Source: Paludibacteraceae bacterium (GTDB lineage Bacteria; Bacteroidota; Bacteroidia; Bacteroidales; Paludibacteraceae). From it: a stretch of 64,000 nt of DNA. Positions 18,477 through 27,098 of the stretch are shown one piece after another. Under the pieces are notes generated by a model, which saw nothing but the letters and a program-made list of their open reading frames with translations, had not been told where the DNA came from and searched no databases. The position numbers and the translations under genes were made by a program. The stretch covers positions 62,001 through 126,000 of the forward strand of contig JAKSLB010000005.1 of the NCBI GenBank assembly GCA_024401435.1, given 5' to 3'. The stretch's first letter is position 1, and each line of letters begins with the position of its first letter.

Positions 18477-20922
18477 ATTGATTTCCCAATTGCCATTGAG
18501 AAAGTTTAATTTCATTGAAAGTATATTCTCCGTTTAACTCCTTGAAAATCTCTCCACTGGATAAAGTAGCATGCTGTTGAATATAGGCTTTTATTATATC
18601 TAATCTGTCTTGGCTTGTCATTGCATTAATAGGAAGGGCTCCATTTTTTATATGTTTAATAATATGACTTTCAATTGTAGATGTTGACAATCCTCTTTTT
18701 TCTGCAATTTGTTCAATCGTTAATCCTTCATTATATAGTCGAAGTGTAATGGCAAATGTGTTTTCTTTGTCTGTTTTTTCTGCAATTTCCTTCTTTTTAG
18801 TGCTATTTGCCAAAAGTTCTTCTATGTTTTCTTTTTGGTAATCATATTGAATGATACATTCTTCTACAATTTGTAATATCTCTTTCCCATATTTTTCAGC
18901 AGTCTTGGGTCCAATGCCTGAGATGAGTAGTAATTCCTTGTCAGTTGTGGGTAATAGGTTACTGACATTTATTAGTGCATTTTGTGACAATATTAAATAT
19001 GCTGCCGCATTTTGTTCGCTTGCCTTTTCTCTCCTCCAAGAACGTAATAGTTCGAAGAGCTCTATGTGTCGTATATCTTCTGTATTGCTTTTGGGAACTT
19101 GATTTTTTTTGCTTTCTTTTGTGCGGAAAATTTCATCAAGTTCAGCATTGTTTTTGGCTGAGAAATAGAGGTTGACATTAAACCCATCAATACAACTTTT
19201 GAGAGTGGATAGTTTGACGGAAATGTCTGTTTTTATTTGTGTGATAATTTCTGCTAGTTTTTTTGAAATCTCTTTGTTATCACTATTTACTGCAGAACAA
19301 TCTTCAAGAATAGGAATGACAATGTTTTCGATTTTCTCAGAAAAATAAACGCTTGCTTTGTTTACTCGATTGTCGATTAAATCTTGTTGCTCATACATTA
19401 GTCGTTTTAACTGTGTCTGAAATTTGTCTGCAACAATTGTGATGTTTTCATTTATGTCCTTTTTAAGTTTATCTAATTGGTCTATTAGATTAGGATAATC
19501 TTTGTATAGGTTTTCTATTAATAGTCTTTGAAAAACGCAAAAGTCGGATAGTATTTCGTTGAAGGAAAACAGCTCGTTCAGCATTTCCAATTGGTACTCT
19601 TTTTTCATTTCATTCAATTGACCATCATTGGGAGTTAATTCCTTTGATTGAGAATTGAATGATTCAACTCTGATGTCATGCTTGATGGAAGTTAAAGAGA
19701 GTGGGGAACTGAGAATCATACCCTCTAATGTTTTGCAACGACTGAGTGCCACATACACTTGTCCGTGAGAAAAAGAATCCTTTGCGTCAATGATTGCTTT
19801 TTCAAATGTAAGCCCTTGACTTTTATGAATGGTGATAGCCCAAGCGGTCTTAAGTGGGAATTGAGAGAAGGTGCCGTCTATTTGAGACTCAATTTCATTG
19901 TTGTCTTTGTTGATGACGTAACGAATGTTTTCCCATATTTCACGACTGACTGTAATGTCTTGTTCTTTATCGGTAACAATAATAGAATCATCATTTAATG
20001 CTTTTACCCAACCGATTTTTCCGTTGAAAAAACGTTTTTCGGGAGAAGAGTCGTTCTTTATGAACATTACTTGCGCACCTTCTTTTAATAGTAATTGGAA
20101 GTCTGTTGGATAATTACTTTCAGGGAATATTCCTGTTGTTTTTGCTACATATGTTTTCCCCTTTCCACTTAAAATGTTGAGTCGTCGTTCGTTAATTCTT
20201 TGTGCGGAAAAATTATGAGTGGTTAATTGAATGTATCCTTCATCATCTTTCGGTTGAAAGTTGGGTTTGTAGTGAAGATTTAGTTCATCAATTGTTTGTT
20301 GGTTAACTTTGTTTTCACGAACTTGATTTAAGAGATGAATAAAATGCTCATCTTCTTGTCGAAAAATTGTTTTGAGTTCAACGCATGCATATTGTGTCTT
20401 CTTTAAGGCTATACTACTAAAGAAATAGGGTGTTTCGTATGTTGAACATAATAATGCCCATTCATCGTCTTTTACAACTGGTGTCAGTTGTTGAGTGTCT
20501 CCTATCATAAGGAGTTGAACTCCACCAAAAGGTTTCGAGTTCCTCCTGATACGGCGAAGTACATCGTCGACAGCGTCTAAAAGATCCGCTCTTACCATAC
20601 TGATTTCGTCGATGACTAGTAAATCAAGCGTACGTATGATTGCAATTTTTTCTTTCCTTATTTTTTGTAATTCAACAGACTTTTGTCCGGGAAGATAAGG
20701 TCCGAAATTAATTTGGAAAAAAGAGTGAATGGTCATACCTCCCGCATTAATGGCTGCGACACCTGTTGGAGCTACAACTATCATTCTTTTAGGAGATTCC
20801 TCTTTTAAATACTTTAGGAATGTTGTTTTTCCTGTTCCTGCCTTTCCTGTTAGAAAAAGGTGGTGATTGGTTTCTTGAATTAGTGATTCCGCTAATTCAA
20901 ATTCTGGCGTTTTTTGTATCAT
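18475..20922 (-). CDS. PIF1/RecD2-like ATP-dependent DNA helicase with HRDC and HTH domains
   Basis: 815 residues from ATG 20922 (MIQKTPEFELAES); a longer frame to 20991 would run into prmA. Walker A is GKAGTGKT at residues 26-33 and Walker B is VIDEISMV near 103-110, then GDTQQLTPV. The UvrD-C-like motif VALSRCKTLEGM includes the preceding AWAITIHKSQGLTFEKAI. The C-terminal part holds an HRDC-like domain (FELLRSWRREKASEQNAAAYLIL ending in ISGIGPKTAEKYG) and a helix-turn-helix (NEGLTIEQIAEKRGLSTSTIESH). Known: such proteins act in DNA repair and replication. It lies 22 bases after prmA on the same strand. Confidence 0.88.
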   Translation of the reverse strand: MIQKTPEFELAESLIQETNHHLFLTGKAGTGKTTFLKYLKEESPKRMIVVAPTGVAAINAGGMTIHSFFQINFGPYLPGQKSVELQKIRKEKIAIIRTLDLLVIDEISMVRADLLDAVDDVLRRIRRNSKPFGGVQLLMIGDTQQLTPVVKDDEWALLCSTYETPYFFSSIALKKTQYACVELKTIFRQEDEHFIHLLNQVRENKVNQQTIDELNLHYKPNFQPKDDEGYIQLTTHNFSAQRINERRLNILSGKGKTYVAKTTGIFPESNYPTDFQLLLKEGAQVMFIKNDSSPEKRFFNGKIGWVKALNDDSIIVTDKEQDITVSREIWENIRYVINKDNNEIESQIDGTFSQFPLKTAWAITIHKSQGLTFEKAIIDAKDSFSHGQVYVALSRCKTLEGMILSSPLSLTSIKHDIRVESFNSQSKELTPNDGQLNEMKKEYQLEMLNELFSFNEILSDFCVFQRLLIENLYKDYPNLIDQLDKLKKDINENITIVADKFQTQLKRLMYEQQDLIDNRVNKASVYFSEKIENIVIPILEDCSAVNSDNKEISKKLAEIITQIKTDISVKLSTLKSCIDGFNVNLYFSAKNNAELDEIFRTKESKKNQVPKSNTEDIRHIELFELLRSWRREKASEQNAAAYLILSQNALINVSNLLPTTDKELLLISGIGPKTAEKYGKEILQIVEECIIQYDYQKENIEELLANSTKKKEIAEKTDKENTFAITLRLYNEGLTIEQIAEKRGLSTSTIESHIIKHIKNGALPINAMTSQDRLDIIKAYIQQHATLSSGEIFKELNGEYTFNEIKLSQWQLGNQ

Positions 20923-20944
20923 GTTAAAGTTATATAATAAAATA

Positions 20945-21784
20945 TTAGTTTTTTTGGAATTGAACAGCAACCCAGGAGTTGTCCATTTCATAAGAAACTT
21001 TTTTTAGCCCATATTTATTGCATTCTTTTTCAATTATTTCGATGTCAGATTCGTAGAATCCGCTAAGAAATAATGTTCCTTGTGATTTGAGAACACTGGA
21101 ATAAACATGTATGTCATTGAGCAGTATGTTTCGGTTAATGTTGGCTAAAATGATGTCAAAGGATTCTTTATTCAGCAATTCAGCTCCGCCACATTGTACA
21201 TTGATATTTGATATTTGATTGAGTTGAATGTTTTCGATGGCATTGTTGTATGCCCATTCATCGATATCGATGGCAGTGATTGTTTTGGCTCCTCTTTGAG
21301 ATGCTAAAATGGCAAGAATTGCTGTTCCACAACCCATATCGAGTACTGATTTGTTTTGTAAGTCAGTTCTTAAAATGGCACGAATCATTAAAGATGTGGT
21401 AAAATGATGACCAGAACCGAAAGCTAATTTGGGATTTATGAGAATCTCATACTTGGCTTTAGGGAAATCTTTGTGCATGGTGCTGTGGATTACACATTCG
21501 TTGCCAATAATAATCGGTTGAAAACAATTCTTTTCCCATTCTTCGTTCCAATCTTTGTCTTCTGCGTCTATAATGTTGAAGGTAATACCTTTTTCGTATT
21601 CAAAATGATCGATGAGAGTCTCTAAAGATGTCTGATTAAAAAGTTTTTTTTGAATATATCCAATTAAATTACTATCTTCGTCAACGAAACTTTCGAAGCC
21701 GATTTCGGATAGTTGGGCTGCTAATAAATCTTTAATAAAAGATTCTTTTGAGGGAATGTCGAGATGAATTTCTAAATATTTCAT
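20945..21784 (-). CDS. prmA: Ribosomal protein L11 methyltransferase
   Basis: 279 residues. The SAM-binding motif is SVLDMGCGTAILAIL, with the preceding family motif PKLAFGSGHHFTTSLM and the catalytic-region pattern DIILANINRNILL. Known: PrmA methylates ribosomal protein L11 (three lysine/alpha-amino positions in E. coli). It is first in a two-gene minus-strand unit with the helicase. The start at 21784 gives a normal N-terminus (MKYLEIHLDIPS). Confidence 0.94.
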   Translation of the reverse strand: MKYLEIHLDIPSKESFIKDLLAAQLSEIGFESFVDEDSNLIGYIQKKLFNQTSLETLIDHFEYEKGITFNIIDAEDKDWNEEWEKNCFQPIIIGNECVIHSTMHKDFPKAKYEILINPKLAFGSGHHFTTSLMIRAILRTDLQNKSVLDMGCGTAILAILASQRGAKTITAIDIDEWAYNNAIENIQLNQISNINVQCGGAELLNKESFDIILANINRNILLNDIHVYSSVLKSQGTLFLSGFYESDIEIIEKECNKYGLKKVSYEMDNSWVAVQFQKN

Positions 21785-21868
21785 AATTCTTTTTGTCTAT
21801 TCGTCGATAAAATAGTCGGATTCGTATATTATTTTTCCGTAAAAATACGCATTTTAATATCTTTACGG

Positions 21869-21876
21869 CAAAGTTA
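21869..21876 (-). promoter_or_regulatory. Probable -7 element for prmA
   Basis: TAACTTTG followed by C on the minus strand fits TAnnTTTG. No clear TTTG lies 19 bases upstream, so this is only half of the consensus. The leader would be about 80 bases. Confidence 0.5.
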
Positions 21877-21959
21877 AAAAAGATAATTGAAAAAAAAGGT
21901 TGTTTCAATTCTTTATAGCTTTAATAAATAAGAAAACTATTTGTTCATATTAATTATAT

Positions 21960-21965
21960 AGGAGG
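21960..21965 (+). promoter_or_regulatory. Strong Shine-Dalgarno before the Tyr/Ser-rich protein gene
   Basis: AGGAGG seven bases before ATG 21973. Most starts in this window have no such motif, so this site fixes the start and is unusual for Bacteroidota. Confidence 0.75.
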
Positions 21966-21972
21966 ACTGCTT

Positions 21973-23343
21973 ATGAAAATAGTAAATAAACTTAGAATGT
22001 TCATGATTCCAATCATAGGGTTGGTTTCGATGAATACTTCTTTTGCATATGACGACATCTACGCGTCAACGCAAAAGGGCGGTCAAGTGTATGCTGAGAA
22101 ATCTCAGAAAAACGCAGAAAAGAAGGCACAAAAGAAGGAGAAAAAAGAAAGAAAAAATGTTGTGATTATAAAATCTCCTAACTTGGAAAGATATGATTTA
22201 GTCGCTGATGAGTTTCTCCTTGTAATAGATACAACGATAAAGTCAACGGATGACTATGTAATGGACACAATCCGTATTCTTGGCGTTAATGGAGAGTTGG
22301 AAAAGACACTGATGTTGAAAACGAAAGAGAAACAAAATGTTTATTTTGATAATGGTGCATTAGTTGTTGAATCTCCTTCTGCTACTCCAAAACAGAATGA
22401 TAGCACATTGATCGCTATGGGTAGTGATGATTATGAATATACACAGCGTCTTAACAAGTATCATGGTACGGATTATGATGTTGTTACCCCAACAGAAAGT
22501 GAAAATGAAAACAATGTTGAGAATTCTACGATATATGTAGAAAATGTTTGGGGATATCCATACAATTATTCGTGGTATGGTCCTACTTTCGGATATTCAT
22601 GGTATTCTTATTATTATGATCCGTTCTGGGGATATTACGGATATTACAGACCATATTATTATCGACCATATTATAGCTATTATTATGGATGGGGTTATAA
22701 TCATTATGGTTTTTATCATCCATATCATTATTCTTGCTATTATCCACACCATTATAATTCCTATTATGGAGGACATCATTCATTGGGTCTTACCAGAACT
22801 CAGGGAAGAAGAACAGATGGTATTCGTTCTTCATCATCCGAAAGACGTGTGGCTTCCAGTGGACGTTCAGATACAAGAAGCATTGTTAGATCATCATCAA
22901 CTGTTACAAGATCTAGTACATCTTCATCATCAGCAAGATCGAATGGTTCGACGGTAACGAGATCAAATGGTACAGTTTCTAGATCTACAGGAACAAATAC
23001 TGAGATAAGAAGAAATTCTTCTGGATCAACTAGTTCCTCTAACTATAATACAGGAAATTCTGTACGTCGTTCAACTAGTTCAAATAATTCTTCAAGATCT
23101 TCGTATAATTCTGGATCAACAATTCGTCAAAAAAGTACTGGAAGTTCATCTTCAAGATCTTCTTATAGCGGAAGTTCTAGAAGTGGTTCCTATAGTGGAA
23201 ACTCTTATGGAGGAAGCTATAGAAGTGGGTCTTCTGGAAGTAGTTATTCTTCAGGATCATCTAGTTCTGGCGGATATAGCTCAGGATCTTCGAGTAGTTC
23301 AAGATCTGGCGGAGGATCAAGAAGTGGAGGTGGACGTCGTTAA
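21973..23343 (+). CDS. Secreted low-complexity protein, Tyr/His-rich then Ser/Arg/Gly-rich
   Basis: 456 residues with a signal peptide (about 1-25, MNTSFAYDD). A Lys/Glu-rich stretch (KNAEKKAQKKEKKERK) is followed by a modest folded region to about residue 170. Residues about 190-270 are extremely Tyr-rich with Trp, His, Gly and Pro (WGYYGYYRPYYYRPYYSYYY). Residues about 275-456 are Ser/Arg/Gly low complexity ending SRSGGGRR. I recognise no catalytic domain. From memory, similar Bacteroides proteins carry the uninformative label vitellogenin II. The next gene, 30 bases on, is a FadL-type outer-membrane protein, so the product is probably envelope-located. Confidence 0.75.
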   Translation: MKIVNKLRMFMIPIIGLVSMNTSFAYDDIYASTQKGGQVYAEKSQKNAEKKAQKKEKKERKNVVIIKSPNLERYDLVADEFLLVIDTTIKSTDDYVMDTIRILGVNGELEKTLMLKTKEKQNVYFDNGALVVESPSATPKQNDSTLIAMGSDDYEYTQRLNKYHGTDYDVVTPTESENENNVENSTIYVENVWGYPYNYSWYGPTFGYSWYSYYYDPFWGYYGYYRPYYYRPYYSYYYGWGYNHYGFYHPYHYSCYYPHHYNSYYGGHHSLGLTRTQGRRTDGIRSSSSERRVASSGRSDTRSIVRSSSTVTRSSTSSSSARSNGSTVTRSNGTVSRSTGTNTEIRRNSSGSTSSSNYNTGNSVRRSTSSNNSSRSSYNSGSTIRQKSTGSSSSRSSYSGSSRSGSYSGNSYGGSYRSGSSGSSYSSGSSSSGGYSSGSSSSSRSGGGSRSGGGRR

Positions 23344-23373
23344 TAATTGAGTTTAATAAATAAATGAAAGAAT

Positions 23374-24789
23374 ATGAAAAAGTATATAATTGTATTAGGA
23401 GCATTAGCACTATCGGTTGCTAGCTTCTCGCAGAGCACATATGATGCTCTTAATATGACTCAAATGGACCCAGTGTTGGGAACTGCAAGATATTCTGCTA
23501 TGGCAGGTGCATTTGGTGCATTGGGTGGAAATCCATCTGTGTCAAAAGATAATCCAGCGGGATTAGGCGTTTATAAACGCTTTGATTTGACATTCTCTCC
23601 AAATTTGTATTTGGATAATGATAAGGATGTAAACTTCTGTTTGAATAATTTTTCTTTAGTGATTAATTTTAAAAATCATGAAGAACGCGAACATGGTTAT
23701 ATTACTTCCTCTTTTGGAATTACTTATAATCGTCTGAGAAATTTCTCTCGTTATTCTTCGGTAAAAAGTTATGATTATTCGGGAAGTTCGTTGTCTGACG
23801 CTTTCTGCTCAGTTCATTCTCCAGACAATGCTTTTAATGAAGCATTGGACTTGGGATTGATTGGATATGATGAAAAGGGAAATGCTGGGTCAAACTTTAG
23901 CTTGAATGATAATTTTGATAAATCATCTCGTTATATTGAATCTGGACATATCGGACAGTGGGATTTCTCATATGGTATGAATATTAGTAATCGTGTGTTT
24001 TTAGGTGCATCTTTGGGTATTGCAACACTTGATTACAGTCAGAAAAACTTTTATGATGAAACTTCCTTGAATGAAGATGGTGGTTATTTCTTTTATAACA
24101 ATTTCCTTCATTCAGACGGTACAGGTGTTAATTTCAAACTCGGAGCTATTGTGAAAGCAACAGATTTTATGAGAATCGGTTTCGCTATCCATACTCCAAC
24201 ATTATATAGTATAAGAGAGAAATATTCTGTTGAATTAGATTATAATGACCAATATCCTGGTCAACCAGAAATAGAATATGATGATTATATATATGATTTG
24301 AGTTCTCCATTTAAATTGCAAGGAAGTTTAGGCTTTGTTATTGCAAATAGAGCATTGATTGGACTTGAATATGATTTTGATAATTATTCCACTATGCGTA
24401 TGGATGATCTTGACGGAAAATTGGAAATTCAATCAGAAACAATGAAAGAAGAATTTAATGCCGTTCATTCATTGAAATTAGGTGCTGAATTTAAGGTCAT
24501 AGAAGAATTTGCATTACGCGCAGGTTTTGCTTTTATGACAAGTCCTATTGATTATGATGAATATATGTCAGAAGAATTATATTTGTACAGAGCATTGTCT
24601 TTGCCTCAGAAAACACATTACATAACTGCAGGTGCTGGTTATGAAGGTGATCATTTCTATTGCGATTTGGCATATGTTTTCAGAAATCAAAACGCAAAAT
24701 TCTTTGGTATGTTACCTCAGGATGAAACTGCTTGCAATATGAATTTGAAAAATCATAATATCATTGCAACTTTAGGTTGGAGATTTTAA
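23374..24789 (+). CDS. OmpP1/FadL/TodX-family outer-membrane protein
   Basis: 471 residues with a signal peptide (MKKYIIVLGALALSVASFSQ). The early motif ARYSAMAGAFGALGGNPSVSKDNPAGLGVY is the FadL/OmpP1 hatch pattern, and the protein ends as a beta-barrel with terminal LGWRF. Known: this family takes up hydrophobic compounds; Bacteroidota members are often labelled hemin receptor without proof. It is probably cotranscribed with the low-complexity protein upstream. The substrate is unknown. Confidence 0.87.
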   Translation: MKKYIIVLGALALSVASFSQSTYDALNMTQMDPVLGTARYSAMAGAFGALGGNPSVSKDNPAGLGVYKRFDLTFSPNLYLDNDKDVNFCLNNFSLVINFKNHEEREHGYITSSFGITYNRLRNFSRYSSVKSYDYSGSSLSDAFCSVHSPDNAFNEALDLGLIGYDEKGNAGSNFSLNDNFDKSSRYIESGHIGQWDFSYGMNISNRVFLGASLGIATLDYSQKNFYDETSLNEDGGYFFYNNFLHSDGTGVNFKLGAIVKATDFMRIGFAIHTPTLYSIREKYSVELDYNDQYPGQPEIEYDDYIYDLSSPFKLQGSLGFVIANRALIGLEYDFDNYSTMRMDDLDGKLEIQSETMKEEFNAVHSLKLGAEFKVIEEFALRAGFAFMTSPIDYDEYMSEELYLYRALSLPQKTHYITAGAGYEGDHFYCDLAYVFRNQNAKFFGMLPQDETACNMNLKNHNIIATLGWRF

Positions 24790-24800
24790 TCGTCACGTAA

Positions 24801-24831
24801 TTAAACTAAAATAGAATTGTTAAACTAAAAT
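24801..24831 (+). repeat. Two 12-bp direct repeats upstream of the aquaporin gene
   Basis: TTAAACTAAAAT occurs at 24801-24812 and again at 24820-24831, a 19-base period, about 30-60 bases before the aquaporin start. It could be a regulator site or chance in AT-rich DNA. Confidence 0.5.
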
Positions 24832-24861
24832 CGGAGAGTTGTAGTAGCTCTTAAATGTAAA

Positions 24862-25521
24862 ATGAAAAAGTATTTAGCAGAAATGTTTGGTACTATGGTG
24901 TTAGTACTAATGGGTTGTGGTGTTGCTGTAAGTCTAAATTGTGGCACTGATACAGCAAGTGTTGTCGGAACAGCTTTTGCATTCGGATTGGCTGTGGTTG
25001 CAATGGCATATACTATCGGTGGAATTAGTGGATGTCATATAAATCCAGCTATTACATTGGGATGCTTGTTATCAAAAAGAATTTCAACTAAGGATGCAGG
25101 AATGTATATTTTGTTCCAGATAATCGGAGCATTCATTGGTTCTGCTATTCTTTATTTATTGACTTCTAATGCAGGAATGGAAGGAACGGGCGCAAATGAT
25201 CTTCAGAATGGAGTGTCAACTTGTGGAGGTTTATTAGCTGAAATCGTCTTTACTTTTGTGTTCGTGTTTACTGTTTTAGGTACAACTGATTCAAAGAAAG
25301 GTGCAGGAAACTTCGCAGGTTTGGCAATAGGCCTTTGCTTAATATTAGTTCATTTGGTATGTATCCGTTATACGGGTACTTCTGTGAACCCTGCGCGTTC
25401 TATCGCTCCTGCTATTTTCCAAGGCGGATCTGCATTGGCTAATTTGTGGATTTTCATTGTGGGTCCTTTCGTGGGTGCTGCTATTGCAGCCTTCGCTTGG
25501 AAAGCATTAGAAGATAAATAA
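24862..25521 (+). CDS. aqpZ: MIP-family aquaporin (AqpZ-like)
   Basis: 219 residues with about six membrane helices and both NPA boxes: GCHINPAITLG and TSVNPARSIAPAIF. The second loop has Arg right after NPA, as in water-selective channels, and the short length favours aquaporin over glycerol facilitator. The role is water flux across the inner membrane. The 72-base upstream gap carries a direct repeat; a very strong terminator follows. Confidence 0.93.
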   Translation: MKKYLAEMFGTMVLVLMGCGVAVSLNCGTDTASVVGTAFAFGLAVVAMAYTIGGISGCHINPAITLGCLLSKRISTKDAGMYILFQIIGAFIGSAILYLLTSNAGMEGTGANDLQNGVSTCGGLLAEIVFTFVFVFTVLGTTDSKKGAGNFAGLAIGLCLILVHLVCIRYTGTSVNPARSIAPAIFQGGSALANLWIFIVGPFVGAAIAAFAWKALEDK

Positions 25522-25606
25522 GGATGATTTTACATTCTATATATGACTAGGTCTAAATAACTGTTATGGTTTTTAGACTTAGTTTAACGACAAGGTTAGT
25601 GTTTTT

Positions 25607-25646
25607 AGAATATCATTGCAAGATTCTTGCAATGATATTCTTTTTT
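25607..25646 (+). terminator. Strong terminator after aqpZ
   Basis: Perfect 17-bp stem (25607-25623 with 25625-25641; the tip must open as the loop), followed by T to 25646. Confidence 0.88.
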
Positions 25647-25668
25647 GTCTCGTTTCCCCAAGAATAGA

Positions 25669-25708
25669 AAAAAAAAGGAAAGGTGGCTAATTGTGTTTAG
25701 TCACCTTT
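25669..25708 (-). terminator. Terminator after the acyltransferase gene (minus strand)
   Basis: AAAGGTGGCTAA (25679-25690) pairs with TTAGTCACCTTT (25697-25708), 12 bp with one G-T. On the minus strand it is followed by CC and a run of T (25669-25677), so it serves the minus-strand gene. Confidence 0.85.
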
Positions 25709-25804
25709 ATAAAACTCTTTAGGCTTTTATGAGAACGAACTTCCATGGATATTTGTATGTTTATTCCCTTGGATTTTATTCTGCTATTGCGTACTTTAAA
25801 AATA

Positions 25805-26866
25805 TTAATTTTCTTTCTTTTTGCCGTTCCTTATACGTTCACACAATTTTTGTATGGGATTGAAAATTACCAAGTCGGCTAAGTAACTAGAGATAAGACT
25901 GACAATAAATGATACTATTACAATAATAGAATGATATGGAATATCGGGTATGTTCCATTTGTTAGGACAGATTCTAATTGTGAGCCATATTGCAAGCATG
26001 TGTACTAAATATATTCCGTAGGTGCGTTTACCCATAAAACGTATTGCACTTTTGACTTTTTCACTCCATTTGTTAACATCTATCTCTTGCAATACAAGAT
26101 AAAACATAATGCAAAAGAAGGTGAATGATGGCATTAAATCATGAGAAAATTGTTGATACGAGAAAAAGTATCGTTTTAAGGTAATAATTATTAAACTGAT
26201 GATTCCAACTATAATAGCTATGTTTTTCTCTTTCTTGGTGGTAATGATCTTATCTATGCACACACCTATGTAAAAGTAAATAGACCATTGAGCGAAAGGA
26301 AAAACCCAATTATAGCTCACGTTCGCAAAATAGGGCGTGTAGGCGATAAGCGTATTGTGTAGAATACCTAAAGTTACAAAAATGATAGCTCCTGTTTTTG
26401 ATAATCCGTCGAATACTTTTGCCATAAAAGGAGCGATTAAAATATTACCAGTAAGGAACATCATAAACCAAAAATGAAGTCCATTATGATGACATAGTAT
26501 GTCAGTAATGATTCTGATTCCTAATCCATTGAACGATCCTGTCTCTTTATAGTGAGATAGAAAAGAGTGTATCATCATATAAAATACTAGTGGAAGTATT
26601 AAGTACAGAGCTTTTTTGAAATAAAAAGTTTTGTATTCTTCGTCAGTTTTTAAGGTTTTTTGAAGGGCGAATCTTCCACTAATAAAAAAATAAAGAGCAT
26701 TGCAACTTCCTGTAAATGTGAATAGTAGGTTTAAAAACAAGTCTCTTGATAATGTTCCGTCATTGGGTATTAGTGAAAGTGTGTGATTGCAGAGTACAAA
26801 ATAAATGGCAATTAATCTTATAAATTCGTATTTGCAATCTCTTAATTGTTGGTTTGTATTACTCAT
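25805..26866 (-). CDS. Acyltransferase-3 family membrane protein
   Basis: 353 residues with about ten membrane segments. The N-terminal family pattern is YEFIRLIAIYFVLCNHTL (Arg and His as in acyltransferase-3), and a later segment reads RTYGIYLVHML. Known: these enzymes O-acylate extracytoplasmic sugars, peptidoglycan or surface glycans. It stands alone, so its substrate cannot be inferred. The likely promoter ends only 11 bases from the ATG, implying a very short leader. Confidence 0.86.
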   Translation of the reverse strand: MSNTNQQLRDCKYEFIRLIAIYFVLCNHTLSLIPNDGTLSRDLFLNLLFTFTGSCNALYFFISGRFALQKTLKTDEEYKTFYFKKALYLILPLVFYMMIHSFLSHYKETGSFNGLGIRIITDILCHHNGLHFWFMMFLTGNILIAPFMAKVFDGLSKTGAIIFVTLGILHNTLIAYTPYFANVSYNWVFPFAQWSIYFYIGVCIDKIITTKKEKNIAIIVGIISLIIITLKRYFFSYQQFSHDLMPSFTFFCIMFYLVLQEIDVNKWSEKVKSAIRFMGKRTYGIYLVHMLAIWLTIRICPNKWNIPDIPYHSIIVIVSFIVSLISSYLADLVIFNPIQKLCERIRNGKKKEN

Positions 26867-26877
26867 TGTTTTTTTTG

Positions 26878-26906
26878 CAAATTTAGTTTTTTATTCTATA
26901 TGCAAA
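26878..26906 (-). promoter_or_regulatory. Probable promoter of the acyltransferase gene
   Basis: On the minus strand TTTG (26906-26903), 17 bases, then TAAATTTG (26885-26878) and C. The spacing is shorter than the usual 19. Transcription would start within about 6 bases of the ATG at 26866. Confidence 0.55.
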
Positions 26907-26917
26907 TCCGTTGGTGC

Positions 26918-27007
26918 AAATAAAAAGAGAGTATATCAATGTGAACTGAACCCCGAAAGTTTTTTTGTCCAACTTTCGGGGTTCAGTTCAATGATACACC
27001 CTCTTTT
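26918..27007 (-). terminator. Outer hairpin around the inverted-repeat element, probable valS-downstream terminator
   Basis: Left arm 26923-26938 and right arm 26992-27007 match at 14 of 16 positions, and on the minus strand are followed by TTTTTATTT. With the 49-bp element removed, the arms would form an ordinary terminator hairpin. The combined arms are about 36 bp. Confidence 0.65.
26942..26990. mobile_element. 49-bp perfect inverted-repeat element, possible IS remnant or minimal MITE
   Basis: Seen: 20-bp perfect inverted repeats (26942-26961 and 26971-26990) around a 9-base centre; ends read TGAACTGAACCCCGAAAG inward on both strands, and on the minus strand continue AGTTGGACAAAA. ATG flanks both sides (26939-26941 and 26991-26993), as a 3-bp target duplication would. 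Known, from memory: IS150-group IS3 elements have ends of the type TG-ACTG-ACCCC-AGTTGGAC and duplicate 3-4 bp. Inferred: a deletion derivative carrying only the ends. It may instead be just a hairpin. Confidence 0.5.
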
Positions 27008-27041
27008 CACATATCTAATTGTCGTCATGAAATTTTTCTAT

Positions 27042-27075
27042 AAAAAAATCCAGAGGTTATTTCGCTCTGGATTTT
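27042..27075 (-). terminator. Primary terminator after valS
   Basis: AAAATCCAGAG (27045-27055) pairs with CTCTGGATTTT (27065-27075), 11 bp; on the minus strand it runs into a T tract ending near 27042. Confidence 0.85.
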
Positions 27076-27098
27076 AGTTACTAGATTGTTACACTTCT

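Noticed and set aside
20923-20991. N-terminal extension of the helicase to 20991
   Set aside because: Would overlap the prmA end and adds residues unlike the helicase start; ATG 20922 directly precedes the ATPase core.
22610-22790. Tandem DNA repeat array or CRISPR in the Tyr-rich coding region
   Set aside because: Repetition comes from TAT/TAC codon bias; there are no regular repeat-spacer units.
22544-22957. 137-codon plus-strand frame rich in Ile/His inside the low-complexity gene
   Set aside because: It is the shifted reading of the Tyr codon run; no start context and no independent domain.
26805-27077. 90-codon plus-strand frame across the inverted-repeat element
   Set aside because: Reads through promoter, hairpin and terminator sequence and overlaps the acyltransferase start.
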